Positions 49,810 through 63,263 are shown, counted from the stretch's first letter. The stretch: 64,000 nucleotides of DNA from Brachyhypopomus gauderio (GCF_052324685.1 NW_027506873.1:1711999-1775998); one strand, 5' to 3'. The notes: a model not told the origin generated them from the letters alone. A program made the numbers and translations.

Positions 49810-51035
49810 AGCAAGATTTAGAACTGAGGCCCGACCTTACATACATAAATTTAGTCCGAAAATGAAGAAAATGGTTGATTTAGAGCTTGACTGGTCCAGC
49901 TGTTTCTGGGGTTTCACGCCGAATTTTAGGCATGGTCTATGAACACATTTCACTTCAGCATTTAGGATGTCCGTCAAGTTACAGTAACAGTGCATCGATT
50001 CATCCTCATCCGCGTGTTTTCCCTTCTGTCATTCCAGTAAAACTCTGTAATAAGCAACGTTTTACTGCATAGTCAACATTTTCTAGAAGGCAGTACAAAC
50101 ATTCTAAGGTGGACTTGAAAAGTGTCATTTCCCAAAAGCTTTGCAGATGGTTTTGATGATTTCGCCCATCCATGCACGAGTGGACATGGCATAGTCGAAT
50201 GTTTGTTATCTTTGGTTTCAGTCAGAGGTGCAGGGTGTCCCTGGGCTGGTCAAAACGCATACCAGAACAGACCAGCAGGTCCCTCCCATTATCGTAGCCA
50301 GAGACATGCTCAGAGTCATGTGACTGGGTCCTTTGCTCACAATATTCTTTTACAGATCTAGCCCTTGGCTAAGGTTGCCAAAGTGCTAATTGGGCATCAT
50401 CTTTCCAAATAAATCTATATTTTAATTTTAATCTTATTTCTTTAAGAGGTTATCATTTCTACATCAATTCTATTACATAATTTACATGATATTGCATCTA
50501 AAAACATTTGTAAGTTTGTTTCTTAGAAAAAGTGAACAGAGCAATATTTATTTCAATGAGTTAACGTTTGAAAGGCGGCAGAAGGAGGCACCTCTGTAGA
50601 CGGAGGAAATGTGAGAAGACACACGCTGAGTGACTGACGGTGATTTATGTTTCTATAAGAACCACTCAAATTATGTTTTAATCTTTCAGAGGAAGAGAGA
50701 CATGGAAATACTGACAAGTATGTTTTGTTCAATAAGAAAGTTGGGAAAGATTTTCAGTAGAGTTGTTTAGTTATTTTCTGGTTTAGGTATTTATCATGTG
50801 ATACCTCTTCTAATAACTATGTTGCCTAGTACTGTTTCTATTACAAATTTAATTCATATCACTTGCAGAGAGCATCAATATCTGTTTGAACAGGCAGTAA
50901 TCCTGAGCACTTGTGCCCAGGCCGACAAAAGCCTGCATGTCACTGATACTTTACATCTAAATATATCACAAATTGACAGCAGCAGGTGAGTGAGATTCTG
51001 CCAGACACTTGCACAGAATGATCAAGCATATACAC
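49810..51035. other. Unassigned DNA upstream of mef2c
   Basis: Unique AT-rich sequence. A micro-exon-like piece exists at about 50691-50715 (tttcag before, gtatgt after), but it is not supported by anything else. Confidence 0.4.
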
Positions 51036-51037
51036 TG

Positions 51038-51040
<3 letters not shown>

Positions 51041-51130
<90 letters not shown>
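51041..51130. repeat. (GT)n microsatellite
   Basis: About 45 uninterrupted GT units; the longest pure dinucleotide repeat in the window other than (TA)n. Confidence 0.95.
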
Positions 51131-51132
<2 letters not shown>

Positions 51133-51134
51133 CT

Positions 51135-54030
51135 TGCTGGGTGTGGTTGGGGCCAGGATACCAACTCTCTCCACTGTGGATCGAGATCTGAACTAAACGC
51201 AACCCAATTTTGGGTTTCTCTTCAAAGCCAGCTGGTCTGGCTTTATTTCTTTTTTAATTTTATTTCTTACAATTATTTCCTTTTTTCAAACATTTTGTAT
51301 AATCTAGCCCACAGCAGGTGCTGGAGGGTAGGGCTTCCTGGAGAAGAAGACTGAAAGGACTGGTAAGTTCTGAACAACCATGGCACAATCTGGCATGAAA
51401 AGGAGAGAAACCCAGAATGGCTCCAATGAGCAGAAAAGTGTGTGAGCTTGAGTGACATGGTGATTCAATGCATCTCCTTTGGGATACATGCAGACCTAAG
51501 AATAGAAATAGAAAGTTACAAATTTAGAGAGGAGCACTGTGTTTTTTTTGGGGAACGTGTTTGGCTTGGTAAAGAGATATGTTTGCCCTGAAACAGAGTA
51601 CATGGCATCATTGGCTAATATTGTCATGGTTGTTTTAGGTGGACGTTTGAAATAATATTGTCAGAACAATTTAAATACACAGCCAGTAAAGGTCAGAAAG
51701 TTCAAGTTTGTATGGTCAACTTGCTGGAGTTTTATAATCATTTTTTAAAATAATTTTTCAAATCGTGTTTTTGATGCCGTCCAGCTGGTCGATTCTAGTG
51801 GATGTATTGTTATGAAAAGGTCACAGCATACTAAAGGATCTAAAACAATGAGGAAATTGGGTGTCCTACTCACAGCCACACTTCAAGTTAAATCAGGCGA
51901 CTGCTTCAACCCTCATCTCTGCTGCAGTCTTGCCTCGCAACTATGGAGGCCACAGCTGCAGGGAATCAATCAGGAGAGGCAGAGATAATGAAAGGCAAAT
52001 CAAGGGCGTTCAGGAAAGCCTACAAAACTGGCTAACATCACCGCAACAACCGTACACGTTTCCAGCTTCAGTTTCAAAACAAAACAAAAACAAAACGTGG
52101 CACACTTTATGGTCACATCATGTATTACAAACTTTCTACGTTTTCAGGCATGCGTTATTTGACTGTGTGAGCTCGCATTCTTTTCTATACCCTATTTAAG
52201 TGAACTGCGCTCAAAGGCTGAATCAACGTTTACAGACCGACCCAGTTCTAAAGTACCGAAGTAGAGCGTATTGTAATTAAGCATGTCAGTTTCTCCAGTA
52301 TAGATTGATTTTTTTTTTGCTCTGTGAGGATTTAAATTATTAAAGCAAAGGATTTTCAGCTCTATTGTGTTTGCTATGACTAGAACACTCCTAAAATTTA
52401 TGAACAGAGTAAAAATCTTGAAAAAGTAATAAATCTCGAAAGTGAAATCTCGCATAATAATAAAATTAATTGGGCAATGAATTATTGTGATTGTGCTCAG
52501 CTGTGTCGGCCTGGTTAGCACTTCCTGTGAATGAACTAATCCAGTGTACTTGGATTAAAGTATGTTTTACTTTTGTGTCTTTATACGTTTTTATATTTTC
52601 TGGTAATGGGTTTAAAAAATATCATTATGTCTCTTTACTTTCAAGTTCATTCGCATTTGTCTCAGTTTACTTTAAAAGAATATCCCCGTTGCTCGTGTAT
52701 TGTCTTGTGGTAGAGTGCAGATATGTATGGTGAATAAATGTTACGTAAGCCCTCAGCGCGGCGGGCCTGTAAGGCAGGTTTGTGACATTTAGGCTACTCC
52801 CTGTAACAATGACCCAGAACGTGTCAGGTGAGCTAGGCAGCGCAGTACATTTCGAAGGGAGTTTTCCATAGTGCAACTCCTTGCCTGAAACAGGAGCGAG
52901 GCACGGAACAAAGGCTAGCATGTTTTCGGTATTCAGCCTAATGTATTATGGATCGCAGGTGTCATGCTGCAGGCGATTTGCTCAACAGCACGTGTCAATA
53001 AGTAAAATAAGGTCTTTGTGACAAGCTAACATCATGGAGCCATTGTGACCAAAGCGTACTCAATAGCGTGTCCAAGGCAATACATTCACACTACCCTCTC
53101 TAAAGCATATACAAATCATCTGGATTATTTGGAATTAAAATGATGCAAATGTGTGTTTTCCCTTATGCACTGTTTTTATGTATATTTTTGCACATACCCA
53201 TAAATTAATAAGTCTGTAATAAGCCACTAATACCACCAGTCACCGAGACTTTCCTCTACATCACTTGCAGTTTAGCCAAAACCCTGCTCGAAGATTTCCT
53301 GCTGTATGATCCAGCTCTGTCTCTCGTTTTAAGCATTTTCTTTATACGTATGTGAAGACCACACAGACCATCTGCCTGAACCGCAAAAAAGTTCTTGCAT
53401 TACTGAAATTGAAGTACAAAAATGACAATGACAGTTCGTAAACCTATGCGGCTTCACAGTACTCGAATGCTCTCCAAAATGTGTTTCTGTATGATAGAGA
53501 TTTGGCAAAAAAAAAACCACGTGCACGTTAGGAGAAAGGCAGTGTTATCTGTGAGTGTGAGGACGTGAGCTGCGGACAGAGAAGGAACAAGACATCGGCA
53601 GCGAAGGCTGCACGTGCGTGCAGTTTTCATTTTCACTCTTGATTTCGTTCCGGGGTCAGTGTATTAGGCTAACTGGCTGAAAGCATTAGTTGAACAGTGA
53701 CGGTCCTGGAGTCTGCACCCCCGAAAGTTCATGTGGAGGGCGAACTTTTGAAACCAGAATCAAGTGTAATATGCAAAGCCGCCACTGACTTGCACTGATG
53801 CGCTGCTGTACATTGCTGTACGGTCTTCACAGTCACTGACTGGGGTGTTAAAATGCAGAATTCGGAGTACTTTATTTATGCGTTCATGTATGTCTTTATT
53901 TGTTTTTAATGATACTTTCATACATATAGCCTATACACATACAAATATTTGCTCGTTTATTTGTATATTTAACTACTAAATACCAACTTAATTTTTCTTT
54001 TTCTTTTATTTCTATACATTGTACTCCTTC
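51135..54030. other. Upstream region of mef2c, no coding frame
   Basis: Mostly unique sequence. CpG density rises at 52745-53060 and 53510-53830, which may mark a promoter for the exon at 54033. No TATA box or first-exon donor could be fixed. Confidence 0.4.
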
Positions 54031-54032
54031 AG

Positions 54033-54149
54033 GTACCAGAACACAGGCCTGGATGCCGCAGAAGCAATCTGATGGAGACGGAGAAGCACTGAAGACTAGA
54101 ACAGAAGGATCAGAGAGTTAAGTGACTGAAGGATACGTGAAAGTAATTG
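54033..54149 (+). other. Probable 5' UTR exon of mef2c
   Basis: A pyrimidine-rich stretch and acceptor (tgtactccttcag) precede it, and the donor attg|gtaaga follows. The 117 bases are purine-rich (gaagcaatctgatggagac) and contain no usable long frame, as for a non-coding exon. It would be spliced to 63137. The assignment is from splice signals and position only. Confidence 0.45.
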
Positions 54150-54339
54150 GTAAGAGTTATCATAATCATAAATTTTTATCATTATTTACCATTATTTTTT
54201 ATTGAATAAGCATTTTTACAATGCTTAATTCAAATTTTATTAACAGGTAGGCTATATTACAGTAAATACATAAGTACTTAAAAAACTAACTAATTTTATT
54301 CACAATGGTTTAATTGAGTTTTAATCGTTGTTCCCTCGC

Positions 54340-54829
54340 GTGTAATCCAAGGAAGATCAGCTCCGTGTAATTGGTCAGAAGCACTGAGGCGTCCTCGCTG
54401 TGTCTGTACTGTACGTGTCCGTTCGAGTCCGCCCCTTTAGACAACGACAATCGTTCTCTCCCCTTGCGCGGAGTGTATGACGAGGACGCTTCGTGCTTTG
54501 TGTCAGTGAATTAGAGTCCCAAACAGCATTCAGGTGAAGTAAGATCGCGTTTAGTACTCATTTGGAAGTCTAGGGGAATCGTCAGAAAAACAAAGTGATC
54601 TCCGAAGTGCTCAACGGTGACACTTCATCGCTGTGCCAAAAGCACCGAGACGTGGACTTACGCGATCTTTGCCTTACGGCCGCTCGTGAAGTATTGTGCT
54701 CTCGGATTCAGTGAGCACTTCTCAGGACGTCAAGCGGTCCAGTACTCGGCAAATTTTGGTGGACCAATTTGAGAAAGACACAAATGTACGCTGTCACGTT
54801 TTTGAGTGATCAAACTCATGCCTAACCAA
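54340..54829 (+). other. Candidate alternative first exon / promoter of mef2c
   Basis: This is a CpG-rich stretch (for example ctcgctgtgtctg, gtccgttcgagtccgcccc, cttgcgcggagtgtatgacg) in AT-rich surroundings, closed by a strong donor, accaa|gtaagta, at 54829/54830. The layout fits a first exon with its own promoter, a known feature of MEF2C genes, which use several non-coding first exons. Confidence 0.4.
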
Positions 54830-57800
54830 GTAAGTAAAATGTCCACTGTTCAACTGTGTGCAACATTTTGAGTTGCAAAAATATTATCAAAATGTGTTCC
54901 GTAGCTAAAACCTCTCGGGTTAATATAATAAGTATTATAAGTAGTATAATATAATATTAACGGAGTAGTTGATTAGTAAATAATCCTTTGACCAGTCTTA
55001 TCCAGCAGCGTTACAAAAGTTGCGCTGTGCTATAGAGAATGATGGTACACTTGGGAGGTTATTACTGTAACGGGCAAAGCACAGATGATACATGATCAGC
55101 TTGAAAAGAAAGCTACTCTTTCTACTCTTTCATGTCATTAAATCAGTTATATGCCGTTTTAAACGGACTTATGTCATTATTGCGAATACTGGAACTTGCG
55201 TTGCTAATCGTGATTTAGGAGGGGGAAAAGCCAGAAAGGCGTTTATCGGCCGTTCCTGAGAGGATTGTTGTATAGCTGTGCTACTGAACATGCTAAACGA
55301 TATTTGGAAAATAAGCCGATTAATGTACAGGAAATGTGTCTTGCGGTACAGTGGCTGTTGTGAAACTGTGGAAAAGCCTGTAGTTATATTCCAAACGATC
55401 CGCACTATTCATTTAGAAAAGTTAGCAGAGAGACAGAATGTGTTATGAGTAACATAATCGAGAAACTTTAGGCTTTATCTCTAATTAAGTATTTAATGTT
55501 CATTAAGTTTATTTACATAAGTTCCAGATAAGCAAAAAATGATCCCAACAGCATTAGGGAGAAGGTCTGATCTATTAGGCTACTGATTAGAATAATGTTG
55601 ACTACAGAGTGCGCTTACGAAGAGCACATTATGGTGCATAGCTAGTGACGTATAAAGCACTTCGTGTTGTTTTTTGTCTAATATGGGAAACATTTCTACA
55701 TAAGCACTGATATTGTTTTGGTTAAACAGATCCACATTAAATGTATTATAACTTATTATAACTTTTAAAAACATTTTCTGTAAACTGCATTTTTTGTTTA
55801 GGTCTTTAATAGCTATTGGTGGGTCTTCATTACATTATCCAAAGCTTTCTTTAGTTGTTTTGGGGAAAACACGCACCCTGTGTGTGAACATAAACAAGGA
55901 CTGTAGGACTTATTTATGCTCTAATAAAAACTCCTTCTAGGACACCATTTTAAGCAGGTTGAGATTACCTTAGCTTTGACCATTAGCCATTAAATCCTCC
56001 ACACAGCTGGATGACAACAGTGTGAAACACACAACTGTAAAGGCAGCCACAGTGACCTGATCATCTGAACAAAGACTGAATTAAAGACTATTAGATGCCA
56101 TTATGCATAATGATCTTAGGTTACCCAGGCAAATGAGTCATCAAAGTTTTAAGATTCTGCAAAAGTTTAATAATGGGTTTTTATGCTGTTGCCCATTGAC
56201 CTGAAGTGGCCTACTTTCTTTATTGAATAAGCAAAAGTTGTGCACATTTTCTTCATATGACTTAAATCACATGAATTACTTGTGAATAAGAGAAAACAAT
56301 ATCTACCACCCTATTTAACCCTAGATGAACCATAAGCTCCCATGGTTTGTACATTTGTTGATCATGCTTGCAAAGCTTCTCATTTGGCATAGCCCACAGG
56401 AAAGTTGCGTGAACCTCCCTGTGATATGTTTCTCCAAATGTGACCTATCTTTGTAACTAGTGTGAAATACTCACTTCAGCGTATTATGCCAGTCCAGTGA
56501 GGAGGCTTTGCACAGAGAACTCTTTGTGCGTTGTCCGTATGTAGCGTTAATCAGCAAGCTCCTTGTGCCCAACGCAGCCATTAAAGGGGATATTTTTAGT
56601 GGGTCATGTGCTTATAGTTTGCAGCGAGGTGATCTCAAATCTGAGTTTATAACTTTAAGGTTAAAGAATGCAGACACTGTAGAAAGGGTGAATAAGCTTC
56701 AGAGGCCTGGACTCTAAACTAGATGTTACAACTAAAGACTAAAGTCACTAGCCGCTGCCTGGCCTAAAGACATTGTTTGCAGAAAAATTGCATGTGTTAA
56801 GGTAAGTAGCTGACAGAGAATCTCTGCTGATGGAATTTAAGCCAGGTGTCCCTCAAATCCCAGATGCACATTTTGACGCATCAAAGTCAGTTAGTTACCT
56901 GCTAGTTGGGACTAATAACTGTTCTGTGTGACCATCCACATATCACATGACAAAATCTCAAAATCAGTTGCTTGATACCAGGATTTGAGTATGATTATAA
57001 TAACCCGATGCATGTTTTGCAGTGCAACGCTGGCTGTAGGGATATAAATCTGCAGGCAATATCAATGATTCAGTCAAACAGTTTTAGCCAAACAGTCATG
57101 GACTGTTATTAAGTCATTCTCCTAGCTGAGCAGTGGTTAGTATGTGAACAAGATGGACTGTCGGGCTAAATATGCATTATAGGAGCTTGCTAGCGCTGTC
57201 ATGTAACAAACACATATTTTTTGAGTTATCTATCCACTTTTTCTTAGTTTGTAATGTTTTATATAGATTTTTTATCTTAGCAAATTTACACTTTCATATG
57301 AAACTGTTTATATATTCAGTTTACATAAAACAGATTTATAATGTAAATTTAACTCACAGTGTTTATGAAATAATGCTCAAAGGAGAACTGGAAAGAACTC
57401 TTTGCCAGTAATCAGTAATTTATTTGATGGGTTTTCATCAGGTTATCAGATGTTCTTTGTTTCATTAGACCTTTGGGAAAAACACTCTGTGTCAACAGAA
57501 AAAAATAAACACAGGAATTCTTTATAACACAATAAAAGGTAATTAGTCGTACTTCACAAAAAGCTGTTAAAGTACTTGGCTCACAAACAAGGGTGTAATG
57601 AAACATAAGTTGAGGTTTTATGTCATAGCTGTTGAAACGTTTGTTCATAGTGTGACAATGCCCTGTCATATGTTTGAAAGCTTAATGTTTAAAATGTTTA
57701 AAGAACTGTCCCAGTTGTGCTCTCATTCTTTTTAGCACCTGGGAGAAAGAAGGAAATATTTTCAAATGTTTTTGAAAGGGGAAAAGGGGAAATAGTGCAG

Positions 57801-58000
57801 TGAAATCATCCCTGTGTACATTTTGACAAAATGAAGTTGGTGGGATCTTAAATTATTTCACTACAGGTATTTGTGTATTTGTCTTTAATGAGTAAATTAA
57901 TCCGGGTATAGAATCCAGGTGCTTTGTGTGTCCAGATAAATGATCCAGGTAGTTTGGAACAAACCATTTGTCATTTTGTTTTAGCACCTGCTCAGTTTAA
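54830..58000 (+). other. mef2c 5' UTR intron, left part
   Basis: AT-rich, nearly free of recognised transposons. Nothing coding is seen. Confidence 0.45.
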
Positions 58001-59840
58001 TCATCCGTGAGAGGGAGTGTGGCTAAGAAGGAGGAACAGGGTGGATCCCTGACGTCATGCTCTTTGGGTTTACCACTCTGGGAAAACACCCACACTCATA
58101 TATTTACATCCACCCTCAGAAGACCACATCCACACAGAGAGAGCCACACCTACACTCTGAGACCCATGCCCATCCTCTCATATAGCCACACCCCCACATT
58201 CATAGCCCTGCCCACATTCAGCCAAATTCTAAAAATGTATGATCATCTACTTAACATGTTGGTCCCACTTCTCTCAACAGAACCCTTGTCATGTTTCGCA
58301 TATTTTCACCATATTTAAATATTCAAATACCAGAAAGTTAACTGTGTTCAGGCATCCAAATTAGGGGCTAGAAAAGTAGGAATGTGTACTGGCTTGTTGA
58401 GGCCGTGAGGTGCGGGTCCATGCTGTCAGTGTTTGGGGATGAGAGCCCTGCTCTGTGTTCTACACGCCCCCAGCTGCTTCGGGAACCAAGCGTGGAGTGT
58501 CTGGAGAACAGCCGGCTGCCTATGCCACGTGCTTATCTCTCAGCCAGCCAGCGGGGAAATCTGTTTTTCACCTTGGGCAGCCTGACAAGAGTGCTTACGG
58601 ATATCAAGCACAGATCCAAAACAAAGCTGCAATCTGGAAAAGCTGGAAAAGTATGTGTAGTAGCCATAATATACGTATACTCATAAACTTTCAGATGACT
58701 CATGGCACATTAATGGGATTAAGTGGAGGGAGAAAAGTACTGCTCTGATGATCTGATGCTTCTTGTCTTCTGCAGCTAGTAAGTGAGTTACACACGCAGG
58801 TTCATTGTTTGCATCTAAAATAAAGTGACGCTGTCTTTACATGTGGCTTCGGACGGCCACAGAGTGTCATTTGGCAGGGCATGTTGGTTAGTGGTGAGGG
58901 ACATACACAGCCCACACAGTGAGACTGCAGCTGTGACACGCATCTCCACTGCAAAAAGGAAGCTATGCAAATTAGTGCCTAAAACTGCACGGTGCCACAG
59001 TCCGAGATAGGCTCCCAAGAAAAGATCTGAGAAGTTGAACATGCAGGGATATTGTCAAAGAGCTCTTGCCACGTTGAAGGATGCTTCCTGATGGGTTGTG
59101 ATGGAGATTTAAGATTTTGCAATGCGGGTGTGAAAGGTCCGGTGTGCGACTGATCCGAATCAAAGGCGTGCGCCGATTCATCAGCTCATAGAGGAGCAAT
59201 CAAGCTGAGTACACAGAATGTCTGCGGGAACAATCGCATGTTTAAGCTCGTCAACGCTCCCATTACCAATCAGTTACAGCCACGTCTGTGGGAATAACCG
59301 AAGCCCTATATACCTGCTGCTGTGCAGAAAGTGCCTTAAACAGCACATGGCCCTGCAGTGCACTGATGCTCCACATAGGGCTGAGATGTCACAGGTATGG
59401 GCACGACTCAGAAGCTGCTCTTCTTTTGCAGCACGGCCACCATTCGCAGCTTGTGCACTCTTACCGAGACAAGAACGAGATGTACATCTGTCTCCTGTCT
59501 GTCTTTGGGAAGTTTCAAGTCAACGATGTGGATTGGTGGGTGGAGGGGTGGGGGGCTTGTCCCAATTCCGCCTATAATTGATACAGACTCTTGGCTGCCA
59601 GTGTTCTGAGCTGTAGCTCTTCCCCTAGATAGACAGCACAGAGACCTCCAAGTGCTCATTGTGAGAAATGGCAAAGAAGGACCAACATAGGGAGACAATG
59701 CCTTTTGTTGAGTATATTTACTAATAAAAAGGTTTCAGGTTGCAGTCGGAACTATGCATTTGACTCCTACAGTTTATCCACATTTATGAACAAACGTTTG
59801 AAGAGGTGTACAGAAATGACCTCATTACCAGTGTTATCTG
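58000..59840 (+). other. mef2c 5' UTR intron, middle part
   Basis: Contains an irregular CCACAC/CCAC-rich tract (58088-58218). The overlapping short frames on both strands at 58384-59698 have no family support. Confidence 0.4.
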
Positions 59841-59844
59841 AGAA

Positions 59845-59990
59845 GAAACAGTGTTACTCCTGTTGTCAGTATATCCTAAAGAAACAGTGTTACTCCTGTT
59901 GTCAGTATATCCTAAAGAAACAGTGTTACTCATGTTGTCAGTATATCCTAAAGAAACAGTGTTACTCCTGCTCTGTCAGTATATCCTAAA
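59845..59990. repeat. 36-bp minisatellite, 4 copies
   Basis: The unit gaaacagtgttactcctgtt plus gtcagtatatcctaaa starts at 59845, 59881, 59917 and 59953. The last copy carries a small insertion. Confidence 0.95.
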
Positions 59991-61100
59991 GCAAATAAAC
60001 ATTTCAACAATGTCATTCCCTAATAAATTAGGTTTGTCTGAACATTTGCATATTCATAATCACAATTGGAATATAATTACCTGTACATAGTGCGTTTTTT
60101 GACTACGTTTTAGAAAGATTATGACTTTTAGAAGATCAAGGTGTCAAGGTGGTGATGGTGTCTGTCCTTGGTCTTCTTTATTCAAACATAAAGAGCATTT
60201 GATTTTAGGGTATTTGTCATTTAATGGACACACTTTTTCTTTTTTCTCCAGTTTGAGGCCGTTTGTGGGAGGAAGCACCTTTTAGATCTTCTATGGTCTT
60301 TCCTCTGTGATGTCACTTCCGTCCATGTGCATCTCTGTGAAGGTTTCCTGTCATTTTGTCCATCTGTGTGAACTGCTGGGTGCTGTGTGTGAAGACCCAT
60401 TTCCTTGATTGAGAGAGTTGGCCGTCTGGCAACTCTGGGGTATGCCACAAGCCCTGTCGACGTGCCCCGACATGCACAGACGAGGTCCTCTTCAGCCTGG
60501 CATGGCTCCTTAGTATGTCTCATGCCATGAAAGCTGGTGTTAATGAGGCTATATGCCTTAGCCTCAGAGCTGTTGGCAGACGCGAGAAAATAATGTCACA
60601 CCCTGTCTCTTCAGAAAGGAGGATTTATGATCGCACTCAGCTTCAATTAAAAACCATGTATTTCAGAAAACTGGGGTTATGGTTTTGTTTTTGATTTTTT
60701 GCTTACTACCATCACTGACTTTTGAAGGCTATTGTTTTAAAACTTGTGGTTTGCTTAATGTCAAGAACCCCCCATGCTGTTTCTTTTTCTCAGCAGTGGG
60801 GGCTAGTGAGATCTTTTCAGTTCACACAGTTATCTGGGACCTAATGGCTCCTCTCGGCAGTCTTAGCATTATCTTGCCACTATCTTACCTCAAATCAACA
60901 TCTGGAAAGATCTTTTCTGCCCTGATAGAGGCAGAAGAGTTAATTAATATTCCTAAACCCTGTCCCTGGCTTTCTATGTGTACTTCTATGTTTAATTCTG
61001 TCCACCACATTACTCAGAGAAGTCACCACTGCTCTCCTAGTGTCGCCCACTATGTAAGTCTGTCTTCTGAATGAACATGCTGGTACATGAGAACAACACC
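59991..61100 (+). other. mef2c 5' UTR intron, unassigned
   Basis: Unique sequence. No frame shows protein features apart from a hydrophobic random frame at 60679. Confidence 0.4.
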
Positions 61101-61101
61101 T

Positions 61102-61777
61102 GTTTCTGGGGAGTGCTCCCTAACGTTCACCATGCTGGTGTTTCTGGGGAGTGCTCCCTAACGTTCACCATGCTGGAGTTTCTGGGGAGTGCTCCCTAAC
61201 CTTCACCATGCTGGAGTTTCTGGGGAGTGCTCCCTAACGTTCACCATGCTGGTGTTTCTGGGGAGTGCTCCCTAACGTTCACCATGCTGGAGTTTCTGGG
61301 GAGTGCTCCCTAACATTCACCAATCTGGAGTTTCTGGGGAGTGCTCCCTAACGTTCACCATGCTGGTGTTTCTGGGGAGTGCTCCCTAACGTTCACCATG
61401 CTGGTGTTTCTGGGGAGTGCTCCCTAACGTTCACCATGCTGGTGTTTCTGGGGAGTGTTCCCTAACGTTCACCATGCTGGAGTTTCTGGGGAGTGCTCCC
61501 TAACGTTCACCATGCTGGAGTTTCTGGGGAGTGCCCCCTAACGTTCACCATGCTGGAGTTTCTGGGGAGTGCTCCCTAACACTCACCATGCTGGAGTTTC
61601 TGGGGAGTGCTCCCTAACACTCACCATGCTGGAGTTTCTGGGGAGTGCTCCCTAACGTTCACCATGCTGGTGTTTCTGGGGAGTGCTCCCTAACGTTCAC
61701 CATACTGGAGTTTCTGGGGAGTGCTCCCTAACGTTCACCATGCTGGAGTTTCTGGGGAGTGCTCCCTAACGTTCACC
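61102..61777. repeat. 38-bp minisatellite, 18 copies
   Basis: The unit starts gtttctggggagtgctccct and goes on aacgttcaccatgctgg plus a or t. Starts run from 61102 to 61748 in steps of 38; the last copy is partial. Copies differ by a few substitutions (ctggag/ctggtg, cgttc/cattc/cactc). Confidence 0.95.
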
Positions 61778-61799
61778 CCTACACCTTTATGTCCTACAC

Positions 61800-62635
61800 C
61801 TTTCCAGTAACATTGTAATGCTACCTTGAATGCTACTGTGAATTAAAACTACAGCTCACTGGCACTCAATAATGTGGGCTGATTTCTTCTGTTTTAGCTA
61901 AGAAAAACTGTTTTCTCATGTAATCTGGCTCACTAACTATATAAAATTATTGAATGAAAGATAACTGACATTTTCAGCTAATATATAGCTTAGTGGACTT
62001 GGTTAGATATGCCTGGTTTAACTTGCTCACCAAGGCAGGAATGGACTGAGTTGGGGTTTAGCGGATTAACAGGCTTCTGAGCAGCTTAGAGTTACATCGG
62101 ACATTACTCAGTCAAAGCCATGCAGGGTGTTATCCAAGGTGTACAAGGCAAATGTAATGACAGCAAAGAATTTGACAAAGACATTATTGAAAGGTACTGA
62201 AATTAAACGTACTGAAATGAGATACTGATATTAAATGTACCGTGTACCAAACATATATATAATGTTTCTATGTATATAACAACCACTCTACATGGACTGA
62301 CAAATAAATAGTATAAATGTAGAAATGCCAAATATTCCAGATAGTAATGAAACATACTGAAATAGCCATGCAGCTTTATAAGCTCATGGGGTGTTTTCCC
62401 TTTGTTTGCAGCCCTGTTGACCTGACACAGGCTGTACTGTGGTCATTAGCATTGCTTGGCTGATCCGCTCTGTTCTGAAGCCGATGTCTCATGGATTGCC
62501 TTTCACATTGTGATGCTTAGCTGCGGTCAGAACATTCTTGGAACTGTGTTGCTGTAACTATAAGACTTCCATTAACGAACGGAATCTGTCTTTGGGACAG
62601 TTAGCTGAAAGGGTCTAAAGGGTTAGAAACACAGC
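61800..62635 (+). other. mef2c 5' UTR intron, unassigned
   Basis: AT-rich unique sequence with nothing recognised. Confidence 0.4.
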
Positions 62636-62639
62636 CCAG

Positions 62640-62778
62640 GCTCGCACAGCCAATAGCACAGGTTTTTGGGGGGCTCTCAACCAGTCGCACAGGCTCTTGA
62701 GAGGCTCTCAAAGCCAATCGCAAAGGCTCTTGGGAGACTCTCACAGCCAATAGCACAGGCTTTTGGGGGGCTCTCACA
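62640..62778. repeat. 33-bp minisatellite, about 4 diverged copies
   Basis: Units contain cagccaatagcacaggcttt and tggggggctctca; copies differ at several sites. The unit stays open as an 11-residue repeat, which is not thought to be coding. Confidence 0.85.
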
Positions 62779-63136
62779 GAGCATATCCTGCTTAGTTAGC
62801 TTACAGGAGGCAGGCAACTTGATGCAATGTTCAAATGCATTTAAACAGTTAACCATCTACCCATGGGTCCTCCTGCTGTGATTACTTGTTATAATGCATA
62901 TTGTGATTATCAGATAAGTCAGAAAGATATAAAAAGTGAAATATACTTTCCATGATTTGAGCATTTTGTAAAAAAGGTTTGTATTTTCAGATAAGAAGAA
63001 ATTAATGTCAGATTTTATGTTTAACTCAACATGGCTTTATCACCAGTGTTCATGGCTGCTGGTCTTTGACACAGCAGTATCATGTTTTCAGACTTCTTAC
63101 CTGATGCAGTCTGGCTTTGTTTTTGTGCCTATTCAG

Positions 63137-63263
63137 GAGTGTGTGGCGGAGTCTTTGAACTGAGAGGAGCGAAAGCAGCCGGACGACTGCACTGAGGAAA
63201 GTGAGAAGGAAGAAGGACGAAAGCGTTTACTGGGGAAACGGGAAAGACTGACAGAGTGGAACA
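63137..63263 (+). other. 5' UTR part of mef2c first coding exon
   Basis: A good acceptor, ttgtgcctattcag, ends at 63136. The 127 bases up to the start codon hold no upstream ATG, which favours use of the ATG at 63264. Confidence 0.7.

Noticed and set aside
50196..50215. A match to the first part of a mir-9 precursor (ttgttatctttggtt)
   Set aside because: The match ends after 15 bases, the mature sequence is not completed, and no star arm or hairpin follows. In human, MIR9-2 lies on the other side (3') of MEF2C, so it is not expected in this interval.
51040..51354. Frames of repeated Cys-Val or His-Thr residues
   Set aside because: They are translations of (GT)n and (CA)n microsatellites; the same holds at 22390, 22740 and 63510.
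59218..59698. Overlapping frames of 96-119 codons on both strands in the mef2c intron
   Set aside because: Three frames overlap with no motif or splice structure that favours one.
60780..60815. A CTCF-like site near agcagtgggggc in the mef2c intron
   Set aside because: The spacing between the two half motifs is wrong, so it does not fit the core consensus.
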